A stretch of DNA of 15,497 nucleotides from Bifidobacteriaceae bacterium (GTDB lineage Bacteria; Actinomycetota; Actinomycetes; Actinomycetales; WQXJ01): assembly GCA_031278675.1 (NCBI GenBank), contig JAITJY010000437.1, positions 1-15,497 on the forward strand, read 5' to 3'. Positions 8,292 to 14,699 of this stretch are shown piece by piece. The notes below the pieces were generated by a model. That model saw nothing but the letters and a program-made list of their open reading frames with translations, searched no databases and was not told the origin of the DNA. Positions within the stretch are counted from its first letter, which is position 1, and every line of letters starts with the position of its first letter. Made by a program: the position numbers and the translations under genes.

Positions 8292-8512
8292 CGGCGGCAC
8301 CGCTGGCGATCACGTTCGGCGACCTCCGCTGGCCCGACAACACGACCCGCGACGCCGGGTCGCCTGCCGCATCTGCCTGACGACTACGGGGTAAGAGCGG
8401 CGCGCCTGGCGAATGCGAGGACCGCCCACGGCGTCCAAAGCGCGACTGTGACCAGATCGCACATGGTGTTGCCCGGCGCGCTCGACGGGGCAGGGATGGC
8501 GTACACGTCGGC

Positions 8513-8743
8513 ATGACCCGGGGACGCCGATCGAACCCCCTCCTAATCGTTGGTCTCGACCTCGACGACGCCCGTCGGCCGGCCGCCGCCGAGAAGAACC
8601 GCCTGCGCGAACAACTCTCCCGTGCCCGCCTACAGGCCACCCGCTGGTAGGAACGGGCAGACGAGCGCAGCCGACAAGCCCATGACCGCCACGCCGAGCG
8701 GACCACCGCCGCACCAAGCGCCAAGCACAGCAACGGGCTGTGA
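8513..8743 (+). pseudogene. Interrupted coiled-coil-like coding remnant
   Basis: An ATG-started frame of 45 codons ends in TAG (8648-8650), continues in the same frame for 30 codons and ends in TGA (8741-8743). The product has hydrophobic LLIVGLDLDD, then a charged helix AAEKNRLREQLSRARLQ up to the TAG, and ERADERSRQAHDRHAERTT after it. Continuity of the helical character across the stop suggests a gene broken by a nonsense mutation. It could be chance in GC-rich DNA. The family is not recognised. Confidence 0.35.
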
Positions 8744-8768
8744 TCCGGACAGCACCGGGCGAAGCCAA

Positions 8769-8788
8769 GTTGACTTTGGTTGACTTTG
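8769..8788 (+). repeat. Tandem direct repeat, 2 x 10 bases
   Basis: GTTGACTTTG occurs twice in succession. Each copy contains TTGACT, close to a -35 hexamer, but no good -10 follows at 16-18 bases. It could be polymerase slippage or a weak doubled promoter element ahead of the lipoprotein genes. Confidence 0.6.
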
Positions 8789-8886
8789 GCAAATCTGTTA
8801 CTCACTGTCGAAGAAGGCCATCCCGGCATCCTCGTCGGGGTCGCGGCCCAGACAACAGCAAGCCACTAGGGAACTCGGGGATTCCC

Positions 8887-8955
8887 ATGAGAAAACCAAC
8901 AAGACTCATCACCGCCGCAGCAGCGGCATTCACGCTCGGCACCGGCCTTTGGTAG
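8887..8955 (+). pseudogene. 22-codon signal-peptide-like ORF (truncated gene or leader)
   Basis: ATG to TAG encoding 22 residues: a basic start (MRKPTR) followed by a hydrophobic Ala-rich stretch LITAAAAAFTLGTGL, then W. This looks like the n- and h-regions of an export signal cut off before the cleavage site. A GGGGA motif precedes it. It is probably the stump of a secreted or lipoprotein gene similar to the two that follow. The alternative is a short leader ORF, because a strong hairpin lies between it and the next gene. Confidence 0.4.
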
Positions 8956-8979
8956 AAGGGCACCTGAAGCCTGCAATCT

Positions 8980-9018
8980 GGCCTCGGCTCGACGGCCCTA
9001 AAAGCCCCGAGCGAGGCC
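8980..9018 (+). promoter_or_regulatory. Strong hairpin upstream of the lipoprotein pair
   Basis: Outer stem GGCCTCG (8980-8986) pairs with CGAGGCC (9012-9018). After one bulged G, CTCG pairs with CGAG, and inside that GGC/GCC can pair around a CCTAAAA loop. It ends 13 bases before the ATG at 9032. It may act on the 5' leader of the lipoprotein mRNA or terminate transcription from the left. No T-run follows, so its role is open. Confidence 0.5.
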
Positions 9019-9031
9019 TCAGGTAACCATC

Positions 9032-9547
9032 ATGACAACCTCGCGTGCATTGATAGCTCTTGGGACATCGTTGACCGCGCTCGTAGCGGGCTGCTCTGCT
9101 TCTGCGGAGCAGCCGGGTTGCGGCAGTGCTGGCTGCTTCACTCCGGAACCCGGATTCCGGTCGGGCGAGCAGGTCATGGCCGACTATTTGACCGAAGCAG
9201 AGGCCCTCGCACTGCCGGACGGAGTGATTTGGCCGACGGCAGAGGATCAGTTCGAATTCGCCCTGGATTCGGACGACCGCCACCAGTTCTCCGAAAACTA
9301 TGGCGCGTCGCGTGCAGGCGAGTTTTGGCAATGCGCCTGGATGCGCGAGGCCGTCCAAAGCCGCGAGACCGACCCAGAGCGAGCGGAGCTTGCCCTCGAT
9401 CAATTGTCCGGTATCAAGTCCACCGCCTTGTGGAATAGCTTTGACGACGGCAGCCGCCAATTCGTGGAGGAAGAACTGGAAGCAGCGTCGGGCGGGGACT
9501 ACTCAACTTTGATTCAAGACCTGGAGGCGAATTGTGAACCATCGTGA
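9032..9547 (+). CDS. Putative lipoprotein, unknown function
   Basis: 171-aa secreted lipoprotein: signal peptide about 1-20 with lipobox LVAG-Cys21, then a small mature domain of about 150 residues. The mature part has further cysteines (C30, C35 and two near the middle and end, in WQCAWMR and EANCEPS), acidic composition and no recognised domain. It would be anchored to the outer face of the membrane. AGGT lies about 7 bases before the ATG, a weak ribosome site below the hairpin at 8980-9018. Its last 14 bases overlap the next gene, also a lipoprotein, so the pair is probably co-expressed. Homologues are likely only in related Actinobacteria; I could not identify the family. Confidence 0.75.
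   Translation: MTTSRALIALGTSLTALVAGCSASAEQPGCGSAGCFTPEPGFRSGEQVMADYLTEAEALALPDGVIWPTAEDQFEFALDSDDRHQFSENYGASRAGEFWQCAWMREAVQSRETDPERAELALDQLSGIKSTALWNSFDDGSRQFVEEELEAASGGDYSTLIQDLEANCEPS
9523..9527 (+). promoter_or_regulatory. Shine-Dalgarno of the second lipoprotein gene
   Basis: GGAGG followed by six bases and GTG at 9534, inside the end of the preceding gene. It supports the GTG start and the 14-base overlap. Confidence 0.7.
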
Positions 9548-10400
9548 AGTTCTCCTCCCCTGCCGGGCCACTTCTCCGCCATCTCGTGCCGCGAAATCGG
9601 CTCCTCAGCATGGGGTGCTTAGACCGTTGCGGCTTGCCCTCGCGATTGCCTGGCTGCCGCTCGTGGCTGGCTGCGGGCCGTCCGGCAACGATGTGGCGTC
9701 GATCGGGTCTCCGTCTCCGAGCCCGACGCCGACTCTGGCCGCAGACCAGGCTGCGGCCGCCGAGGCCGTCGCCTCGTGCCTCCGGCAGGACGGCATCTCC
9801 GCCGAGGTGTTCACGCTCGACGGCGGGACCCCGCACATCGGGTTGGCTGGGGGGCATGACTGGCTTGCCAGGTATCCGAACGGCGAGGAGGAAGAGAGCC
9901 TGAGCCCTGACGGCTCTTTGATCGACGCCGAACAGGTTAAGGCCTTCTACGACTCCGGCGATAAGCCCGTCCGGCTCGTGGTCGACGGCAAGGACCAATC
10001 GGAGAGCTGGGTCAGGTGCCTGGAAGACTCCGGGTTCGCGGGACCCGCGCCCGTGCAGGACGGCCCGGCCGAGGAGATCCGCCGCCGCCAGATTCAGGCC
10101 GACGTGACCAACGAGTGGGCGGCGTGCGCGCGGGAAAACGGCCTGCCCGCCCTGGAAGACGTCATGCCGGGCGCGGTCGGCTCTCCCTTCCCGACGCTCA
10201 CAGTCCCGCTGGCCACTTCCCCAGCGATACTCCGGGACGTTCTGGCTATCTGCCCTCTGACCGACGACGACGCCGAAGCTGCCGCGAATGTCGCGATATC
10301 CGAACCCGACCCCGAGTCCGAGGACGAGCAGCAACGCTTCGCGGCTCTGTCCTCCGTCCTTGACGAAGTGCTGCTCGGCGACGCTGTTATTGAGCATTGA
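9534..10400 (+). CDS. Putative lipoprotein with repeated Cys motifs
   Basis: 288 aa, GTG start. A long n-region (1-30) is followed by a hydrophobic core and the lipobox LVAG-Cys47, then a Ser/Pro/Thr linker (GSPSPSPTPT). The mature part repeats a short motif three times: ASCLRQDGI, VRCLEDSGF and AACARENGL, that is Cys followed five residues later by Gly and a hydrophobic residue; a further Cys sits in LAICP. Such cysteine spacing is seen in unnamed actinobacterial surface lipoproteins. The function is unknown; binding or stabilisation at the cell envelope is the most that can be inferred. It follows the other lipoprotein in an overlapping arrangement. An alternative start nearer the hydrophobic core would give a more ordinary signal peptide, but no better ribosome site is seen. 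Confidence 0.75.
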   Translation: MNHREVLLPCRATSPPSRAAKSAPQHGVLRPLRLALAIAWLPLVAGCGPSGNDVASIGSPSPSPTPTLAADQAAAAEAVASCLRQDGISAEVFTLDGGTPHIGLAGGHDWLARYPNGEEEESLSPDGSLIDAEQVKAFYDSGDKPVRLVVDGKDQSESWVRCLEDSGFAGPAPVQDGPAEEIRRRQIQADVTNEWAACARENGLPALEDVMPGAVGSPFPTLTVPLATSPAILRDVLAICPLTDDDAEAAANVAISEPDPESEDEQQRFAALSSVLDEVLLGDAVIEH

Positions 10401-10404
10401 GCCG

Positions 10405-10428
10405 CGAAACGTTGATGCTGTCGTTTCG
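10405..10428 (+). terminator. Possible terminator hairpin after the lipoprotein genes
   Basis: CGAAACG and CGTTTCG form a perfect 7-bp stem around a 10-base loop, 5 bases after the TGA. No T-run follows, so at best it is an atypical actinobacterial terminator. Confidence 0.4.
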
Positions 10429-10554
10429 GAGACCCCGCCACGCGCGCCGGTCCCATGTCGTTGCCTCCATTCCCGGCGTGTACCGGAAGGGCGCGCAGCT
10501 CTGTACCCCGGCCACGGCTAAACTGGGTCGGCAAACAGTCACACGCGGGTGCGT

Positions 10555-10761
10555 TCATCCAACCTCGGCTAGCCGACCCGTCAAACTACTACCAAGACGA
10601 GAGCAGGCGCAGCTACTCTTGCTCCACTGCGGGCAACCCGCTTCGGTGTAGTAGCGCGTCAACGAAGTGGACAACGCCCGGTCCCCATCGCCTGTAGCCA
10701 CGGACGTCAGCAGATACTTGCAGCCGTTCCCGGCGGTCATCAGCCGCATTGAGACAGTCAT
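10555..10761 (-). pseudogene. N-terminal relic of a MobF-family conjugative relaxase
   Basis: 68 codons from an ATG preceded by GGAAGGGAG. They read MTVSMRLMTAG, then KYLLTSVATGDGDRALS and LTRYYTEAG, which I recognise as the N-terminus of actinobacterial MobF (TrwC/TraA-like) relaxases, including the tyrosine pair of the nicking site. Relaxases nick oriT and pilot the strand during conjugation, and are normally far longer (many hundreds of residues). After about residue 40 the match drifts, with a weak echo in LGSSLTGRLAEVG, and the frame ends in TGA at 10557-10555. The rest of the gene is absent: the next sequence is the lipoprotein gene on the other strand. It is evidence that a conjugative element once occupied this site. 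Confidence 0.7.
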
Positions 10762-10811
10762 CTTGACGCTCCCTTCCAAGCGGAAGGTGCGCACAGTTTT
10801 CCTCGTCAGCC

Positions 10812-10828
10812 AGAGGTGTGACACCTCT
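10812..10828. promoter_or_regulatory. Perfect 17-base palindrome, operator-like
   Basis: AGAGGTGT-G-ACACCTCT: two perfect 8-base half-sites around one base. It lies 51 bases upstream of the relaxase relic's ATG on the minus strand, where an operator of a conjugation gene would be expected. The cognate regulator is unknown. Confidence 0.5.
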
Positions 10829-11067
10829 ATCTCGCGTTGGATGGCCTGGTCAAGGGGTCAGCTTGATGTGTCGGACGGCGCTCCGGGTCCAGTGGGTATC
10901 CGTATTGCTTGTGGCGACCCTGATGTGGACTTGGGAGGAAGCGGTAGCAATGGCGCAGGCGTACCTGGTTCCCGATCTCCTCGCTGCTGAGTGCCCAAGC
11001 AACCGGTGAGCCCTTCAAGGCGCTCTGGGAGTCCCTGATCGCCGAGAAACGAGCCAACTAGCGCCAC

Positions 11068-11089
11068 CTGGTGGCCGACCGGCCACCGG
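11068..11089. repeat. 9-bp inverted repeat (hairpin)
   Basis: CTGGTGGCC and GGCCACCGG pair with one T-G wobble around the loop GACC. It lies 98 bases beyond the toxin gene's stop. It could end the toxin transcript on the minus strand, but no T-run is seen. Confidence 0.45.
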
Positions 11090-11186
11090 AAATCATCGCA
11101 ACCACGGGCGAACGGACCCGAGCGGTTCGGACGGCTGTTTCTTCAGAACGCCCTGCGGGCAGAGAGCCAAAGATCACCTCGACCAA

Positions 11187-11819
11187 TCACGTCGCGCTGC
11201 GCAGGCGGCAAATCAGATCACTCACGTCGTCGGCGGTCAGGCCGTAGGCTGCGTACTCCTCCCCGGCCACAGTGTCGGCCTGTCGCAACAACTCGGACAT
11301 GGTGCCAGGACCGGCCTCCGGGCGAACATCGTCCAAGACGGCTTGCAGGCCCTCGACAGTCCAGTTTGACTCGCGCATGAGCGCGTCAACGTCTATGTAG
11401 TCACGAGCCGCCTGGCGGTCCCACAGCGCCCGGACCTTGCCCACTACCACATCATCAAGAGCCAGCACGGGACCGATTCCAGCCACCGCAACCGGCTTGC
11501 GACGGCGATAGTCGTATCCCAGGTCCACCCCGAGAACATCACCGTTGTCTGCGTCGGCCACCCGTAGTGCCCGGAACCACGAATCCGATTTGACCACGTG
11601 AACGTTGAAACCCTCGCGTCGCAGGGCCGTTACGACCGTGCGCTCGGCAGCGTCGAACACTGCCACATCCATGTTTGCCGTGTATGTGTCCAAGTCCTTC
11701 GACGGCCGATCAACCACGCCGTGCGCCTGCAAAGCGTAGCCTCCGCCCAAGGCGAAGCCGAACGGTTCCACCGCTTCAAGAACGATGCGGGAAACGCGCA
11801 GGTGAAAACCTTCCAGCAT
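11187..11819 (-). CDS. AbiEii/MenT-type nucleotidyltransferase toxin
   Basis: 210-aa protein of the AbiEii/AbiGii (DUF1814) nucleotidyltransferase toxin group. Seen: the polymerase-beta-like motif GGYALQAHG (26-34), then DRPSKDLDTYT with the metal-binding Asp42 and Asp44; a further acidic strand VDLGYD (98-103, Asp99); VVVGKVRAL with Lys128; and the characteristic ARDYIDVDAL (138-147). Known relatives stop growth by adding nucleotides to tRNA or other targets and form toxin-antitoxin or phage-abortive systems. The ATG directly abuts the TAG of the upstream gene. All key motifs are present, so it is probably active. The specific target cannot be told from sequence. Confidence 0.85.
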   Translation of the reverse strand: MLEGFHLRVSRIVLEAVEPFGFALGGGYALQAHGVVDRPSKDLDTYTANMDVAVFDAAERTVVTALRREGFNVHVVKSDSWFRALRVADADNGDVLGVDLGYDYRRRKPVAVAGIGPVLALDDVVVGKVRALWDRQAARDYIDVDALMRESNWTVEGLQAVLDDVRPEAGPGTMSELLRQADTVAGEEYAAYGLTADDVSDLICRLRSAT

Positions 11820-12158
11820 CTAGGCCGCCAGTTGGGGGTGCGCCTGCTCCCAAGCCATACGGACGCGCGGCGGCAGGCGAAGGTCGGGCCACACCCGCAG
11901 CAAGGTCGCCTTGTCCACGAAACCCGCCACGTCGTCCTCCGACAAAGCCTCGCTCAGGACCGTCTCATACAACCGGCGCAGGCGAGAAGATGAGGACAGG
12001 TCATAGGTGTTGGCGGGAGTCCAGTCCAGCATCACGGGCAACGTCACCACGCCCGCCGTAGGACCGCGCAACTCGTCCAAAGTGTCCACGACGAACGTCG
12101 GCCGGGTATTGTCCATAGTCGCCACAGCGCCCGGTCGCACCGGCAAATACGCCTTCAT
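11820..12158 (-). CDS. Putative antitoxin paired with the nucleotidyltransferase
   Basis: 112-aa protein encoded directly ahead of the toxin, stop codon touching the toxin start (TAG-ATG). The ATG has a strong AGGAGG six bases upstream. The N-terminal half is beta-rich, with VVDTLDELRGPTAGVV and LPVMLDW followed by NTYDLSS. The C-terminal half is helical (SRLRRLYETVLSEALSEDD, then VRMAWEQAHPQL). I see no winged-helix domain of the AbiEi kind, so it may belong to another antitoxin family. The role is inferred from position, size and coupling. It would be expected to neutralise the toxin and perhaps repress the pair's promoter. Confidence 0.65.
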   Translation of the reverse strand: MKAYLPVRPGAVATMDNTRPTFVVDTLDELRGPTAGVVTLPVMLDWTPANTYDLSSSSRLRRLYETVLSEALSEDDVAGFVDKATLLRVWPDLRLPPRVRMAWEQAHPQLAA

Positions 12159-12406
12159 CTCCGGCCTCCTTCCATCGCCAAACCCAAGAAATGTCAGAAT
12201 CCATTATCCCCGCTCCGGCCAGCCCACGCCACAACAGCGCGGCAAAAGGGTGCTGACCTCGGTGTTCCAAAGATGCTCGTCACGTCTGCTGGGGATGTCA
12301 GATTACCGAGCCTGGCCGTCTCTATCCGAGTTCGTAACCGTGCGCTCATATTGCGATCTGCACCCTAATCGTGGACAGCGCCGGAACAAGTCCTCGGACG
12401 AAGCTC
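12159..12406. other. Intergenic gap between the toxin-antitoxin pair and fixB
   Basis: About 250 bases holding the antitoxin ribosome site and the possible -10 on its left side. No terminator hairpin with a T-run is seen downstream of fixB. Confidence 0.4.
12203..12208 (-). promoter_or_regulatory. Possible -10 of the toxin-antitoxin operon
   Basis: GATAAT on the minus strand, 45 bases before the antitoxin ATG. No convincing -35 is placed at 16-18 bases, so confidence is low. Confidence 0.3.
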
Positions 12407-13318
12407 CTAGCGGCCTCCGGCCACCGCCCGGATGAGTTCCGGCACGACCTGGTGCAAGTCGGCGAGGATGCCGTAGTCGGCACGCTTGAAGATGCCGGCC
12501 TTGATGTCGGTGTTGATCGCCACCACTACCTTGGCGTTGCGGATGCCGGCGAGGTGCTGAGGGGCACCGGATATGCCGAGTGCCAGGTACAACTCCGGAC
12601 TGACGTGCTGCCCGGACAGCCCGACGTAGCGATCAGCGGGAACCCACCCAACGTCGATGACAGGCATAGAACAGGCGACCTCAGCCTGGAGGGCGGACGC
12701 GAGTTGAGTCACGATTCCCATACCGTCGGCAGAGCCGAGCCCACGGCCGACGGACACGATGCGCGCAGCATTCGGGAGTACGGACCCGGCACCGGGAGCG
12801 GGTTCGACCGCGACGCGGTTCATGGCTTGCGGTGCAGCCTCAATCCGCGTTGGCATGGCAGGGTTGGCCAATTCCACTGGCGCTGCATCCGTCTGAGTGG
12901 GCAGCACACAGACCGGTGTAGGAACGTCCAGGGTCACAATCACGCGGCCGACCAGGTCCGACTTGTCCACTCTCGTCCCGTTGCCGTCCTGGCTGATAGC
13001 GAGGGTGTCGGAGACCACAGGTGCGTCAAGGCGGGCGGCGATGGCACCCAGGAGGGTCCGACCGCCGGGTGAGACTGACCCGACCACGGCCGTCGGCGCC
13101 GCTGCCGCCACCGCTTCGGCGATCGCATCCGCCCCGGCTTCAGTAGGCGCCTCGCCGGAGTCGATCCAGTTGACATGGCCGACAGAGCGGCCAACGTTCA
13201 CGGCAAGGTCTTCCGGACCCACGACGATTGCACTCACATCGCTTCCGTTCGTCCCCAGCACATCGAGAGCGGGGCCAACTTGTCCCTCACCGTCGATGAC
13301 AATCCATGCCTGGCTCAT
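12407..13318 (-). CDS. fixB: Electron transfer flavoprotein alpha subunit (FixB/EtfA)
   Basis: Alpha subunit of an ETF, which holds FAD and passes electrons between a dehydrogenase and an acceptor. I use the ATG at 13318 (MSQAWIVIDG), with GGGGTGG upstream; an earlier in-frame ATG at 13363 would add a non-family 15 residues. 303 aa, normal length. The C-terminal FAD domain is well preserved: GRGLGSADG (191-199), VGLSGQ (232-237), LGISGAPQHLAG (247-258), VAINTD (266-271) and IFKRADYG. One key residue is odd: the Arg of the usual SRPVVD-like flavin-contact segment is Met218 (CSMPVID). It follows a truncated fixA by 34 bases and has no intact beta subunit nearby, so it may be an orphan or a gene beginning to decay. 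Confidence 0.88.
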   Translation of the reverse strand: MSQAWIVIDGEGQVGPALDVLGTNGSDVSAIVVGPEDLAVNVGRSVGHVNWIDSGEAPTEAGADAIAEAVAAAAPTAVVGSVSPGGRTLLGAIAARLDAPVVSDTLAISQDGNGTRVDKSDLVGRVIVTLDVPTPVCVLPTQTDAAPVELANPAMPTRIEAAPQAMNRVAVEPAPGAGSVLPNAARIVSVGRGLGSADGMGIVTQLASALQAEVACSMPVIDVGWVPADRYVGLSGQHVSPELYLALGISGAPQHLAGIRNAKVVVAINTDIKAGIFKRADYGILADLHQVVPELIRAVAGGR

Positions 13319-13352
13319 AGCGACCACCCCGTGCTTCCTGTTCTGGTTCTGT

Positions 13353-13544
13353 TCACAGCACACCGTCCATCTTCAACGCGGCGACCAATTCGCGAACGGA
13401 CTGGTCGAGTTCCCCCTCGAACAGACGCGCCATGCGGACCTCCGGTGCCCGTGACGCGGCCACGGTGATCACATCGGGACTGTCGGCACCTATCTCCTGG
13501 GCGGGCGCGCTCTCGACCGGGAGTTTCCGGGCGGCGAGCAACTG
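13353..13544 (-). pseudogene. fixA: C-terminal fragment of ETF beta subunit (fixA)
   Basis: About 63 codons, QLLAARKLPVES through VRELVAALKMDGVL, matching the C-terminal end of FixA/EtfB proteins (the usual I-AAKKKP segment and the final V-EL---LK helix). FixA is normally about 250 aa, so roughly the first three quarters are missing, including the nucleotide-binding core. No good start exists; the only option is TTG at 13541. The fragment continues in the same frame from the truncated fixC, separated by a single TAA. Its position just before fixB is what a fixA-fixB operon would show. Confidence 0.8.
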
Positions 13545-13940
13545 TTAGACGCCGGGCATGAGGAAGGCGCCAGCCGCCTCGGCCTGTTCGGCCAGCCAGG
13601 GGTCGAAAGAGGCACGCAGGACGCTGACCGCGTTCACGGGGGTGGCGAGCGTCAAGTCGTCCGCCACTACCGAGACGGCACCAGTCTTGGTCAGGAACGA
13701 GATCACATTGCGGGTGACCACCCGCTCCACTGGGGCCTGAGTCATCCAGTCGGGGAAGACCGGGTCGAGAACCCGTCCGTAGAGCACGCCCCCGGACAGG
13801 TTCTTGCTCCCCGGAGCCTCGCCGCGCTCAATCAGGACAACGGAGTGGCCGTCGCGGGCCAACAAAGTTGCCGCGACGCAGCCTGCGATACCGGCTCCGA
13901 CGATGGCGACGTCGAAGTCCGGCTCGACAGAACTGTCCAT
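13545..13940 (-). pseudogene. fixC: N-terminal fragment of FixC flavoprotein oxidoreductase
   Basis: 131 codons of a FixC/ETF-quinone-oxidoreductase-like protein. The FAD Rossmann motif VAIVGAGIAGCVAATLLAR (about residues 10-28), LIERGEAPGSKNLSGG (36-51), and the segment to SVLRASFDPWLAEQAEAAG are all well preserved. Full FixC is about 430 aa; this one ends at LMPGV-TAA where the family would continue into the second half of the flavin domain. Downstream, in frame, comes the fixA tail. A deletion that removed the rest of fixC, any fixX and the start of fixA explains this best. The intact start and preserved codons suggest a recent event. Confidence 0.88.
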
Positions 13941-14012
13941 GATGCACCGCTTTCAGGCTTCGGGGAGCAAAGATCGCTTCCAGTCGGGTTGTCGGGCAGA
14001 TACCCCAGACGA

Positions 14013-14555
14013 TCAGGCGAACGTCGTGACTTCCTGCGGCTCGCGGCGCGAAACCGGTTCCGCAGGCGCGGTGGCCTTGCCTACGGCGACCACCAAGCAG
14101 GGGATGAACCGGTTGCCGTCGAGGCCGAATTCCTCAGCAACGCCTTGGCGGGTGAAGGCGGCCATGGGGCCGGTGTCGTAGCCATGGGCGCGGGCGCACA
14201 GGATGAACTGCATAGTGACCAGGCCAGCCTGGAAGATTACCGAGTCCTCAAGTTCGCCGTCGGACAGATCCATGCCCCAGTCGCTGGTGATCTTGTTCAT
14301 GAAGTACAGCCGTTCTTCGGTCCAGCCGTTCTCCTGGAAGCTCTTGTTGAAGACCTCGTCGATGTGGGCGAACCAGTCTTTGTCGGCGAACACGAGCACC
14401 GACGCAGATGAATTCTCGATTCGACCCCGGTCAACCGGCCACATGTACGACTCGAGCTTCTGCTTGCCCTCGTCGGTGTCGGTGATCACGAAGTGCCAAG
14501 GCTGGGAGTCCACCGCGTTGCACGCGCGGGTGGCCTCCTTGACGATCTCGAGCAC
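14013..14555 (-). pseudogene. Nitroreductase-family protein lacking its N-terminus
   Basis: 180 codons of an FMN-dependent nitroreductase-family oxidoreductase: SQPWHFVI (17-24), a long central helical region, the membrane-distal FMN/dimer segment QAGLVTMQFILCARAHGYDTGPM (split, about 109-131), and the C-terminal RFIPCLVVAVGKA. Family members are about 200 aa and begin with an RRS-R-F FMN-phosphate motif some 30 residues before SQPW. Here the frame opens only at GTG 14555 or, without a start, after a TAA at 14624-14622, and the intervening residues (TKTRKPLRNAVAG) do not match. So the first part is lost. It ends 72 bases before fixC on the same strand and was probably one operon with it. Confidence 0.75.
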
Positions 14556-14699
14556 TTTTTGCGCGAGATCTTGAAGTCGCGGTCCAGCGACCGCATTGCG
14601 TAAGGGCTTGCGCGTTTTTGTTTAGGTTTCTACGGCGTGTCGGCTTCGGGTGGCTTTTTCGGGTGGATAGTTCGGATGTATCACTTAAACGGTGGGTAG
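14556..14699. other. Junction between two head-truncated divergent genes
   Basis: This 144-base gap should hold the 5' ends and promoters of the divergent nitroreductase and LacI genes but encodes neither N-terminus. A short GCGGTC-CAGC-GACCGC hairpin (14579-14594) and a possible LacI-type operator half, ATCACTTAAACG (14680-14691), are visible. I read it as a deletion or rearrangement join. Confidence 0.5.

Larger units (their letters stand above)
7805..8886. other. Gene-poor region with decayed coding sequence
   Basis: About 1.1 kb without a convincing intact gene. Open frames on both strands have Arg/Pro/Ser-rich products typical of shadow frames in GC-rich DNA. Two plus-strand stretches still look protein-like and are listed separately (7998-8291 and 8513-8743). 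The remainder holds a 10-base tandem repeat and nothing else I recognise. The picture fits a degenerate mobile-element remnant beside the tRNA. Confidence 0.6.
10401..11186. other. Gene-poor region with relaxase relic and dyads
   Basis: Nearly 800 bases without an intact gene. It contains a hairpin just after the lipoprotein stop, the start of a MobF relaxase gene on the minus strand (10555-10761), a perfect 17-base dyad (10812-10828) and a 9-bp hairpin (11068-11089). Between 10829 and 11067 I find no recognisable protein on either strand, although the plus-strand phrase EPFKALWESLIAEKRAN before a TAG (11058-11060) could be the tail of a lost gene. Confidence 0.6.

Noticed and set aside
8161..8829. 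Minus-strand frame of 222 codons in the gene-poor region
   Set aside because: Arg/Ser/Cys-rich composition, no ribosome site and no family features; the plus strand looks more protein-like in places.
9414..10397. Minus-strand frame of 327 codons opposite the second lipoprotein
   Set aside because: The plus strand has a lipobox, a Shine-Dalgarno and a repeated Cys motif; the minus frame is an antisense shadow.
7805..11186. CRISPR array or insertion-sequence ends in the debris
   Set aside because: No regularly spaced repeats, no terminal inverted repeats flanking a transposase and no transposase motifs were seen.
12371..13072. Plus-strand frame of 233 codons opposite fixB
   Set aside because: FixB motifs on the minus strand are unambiguous; His/Arg/Gly-rich shadow.
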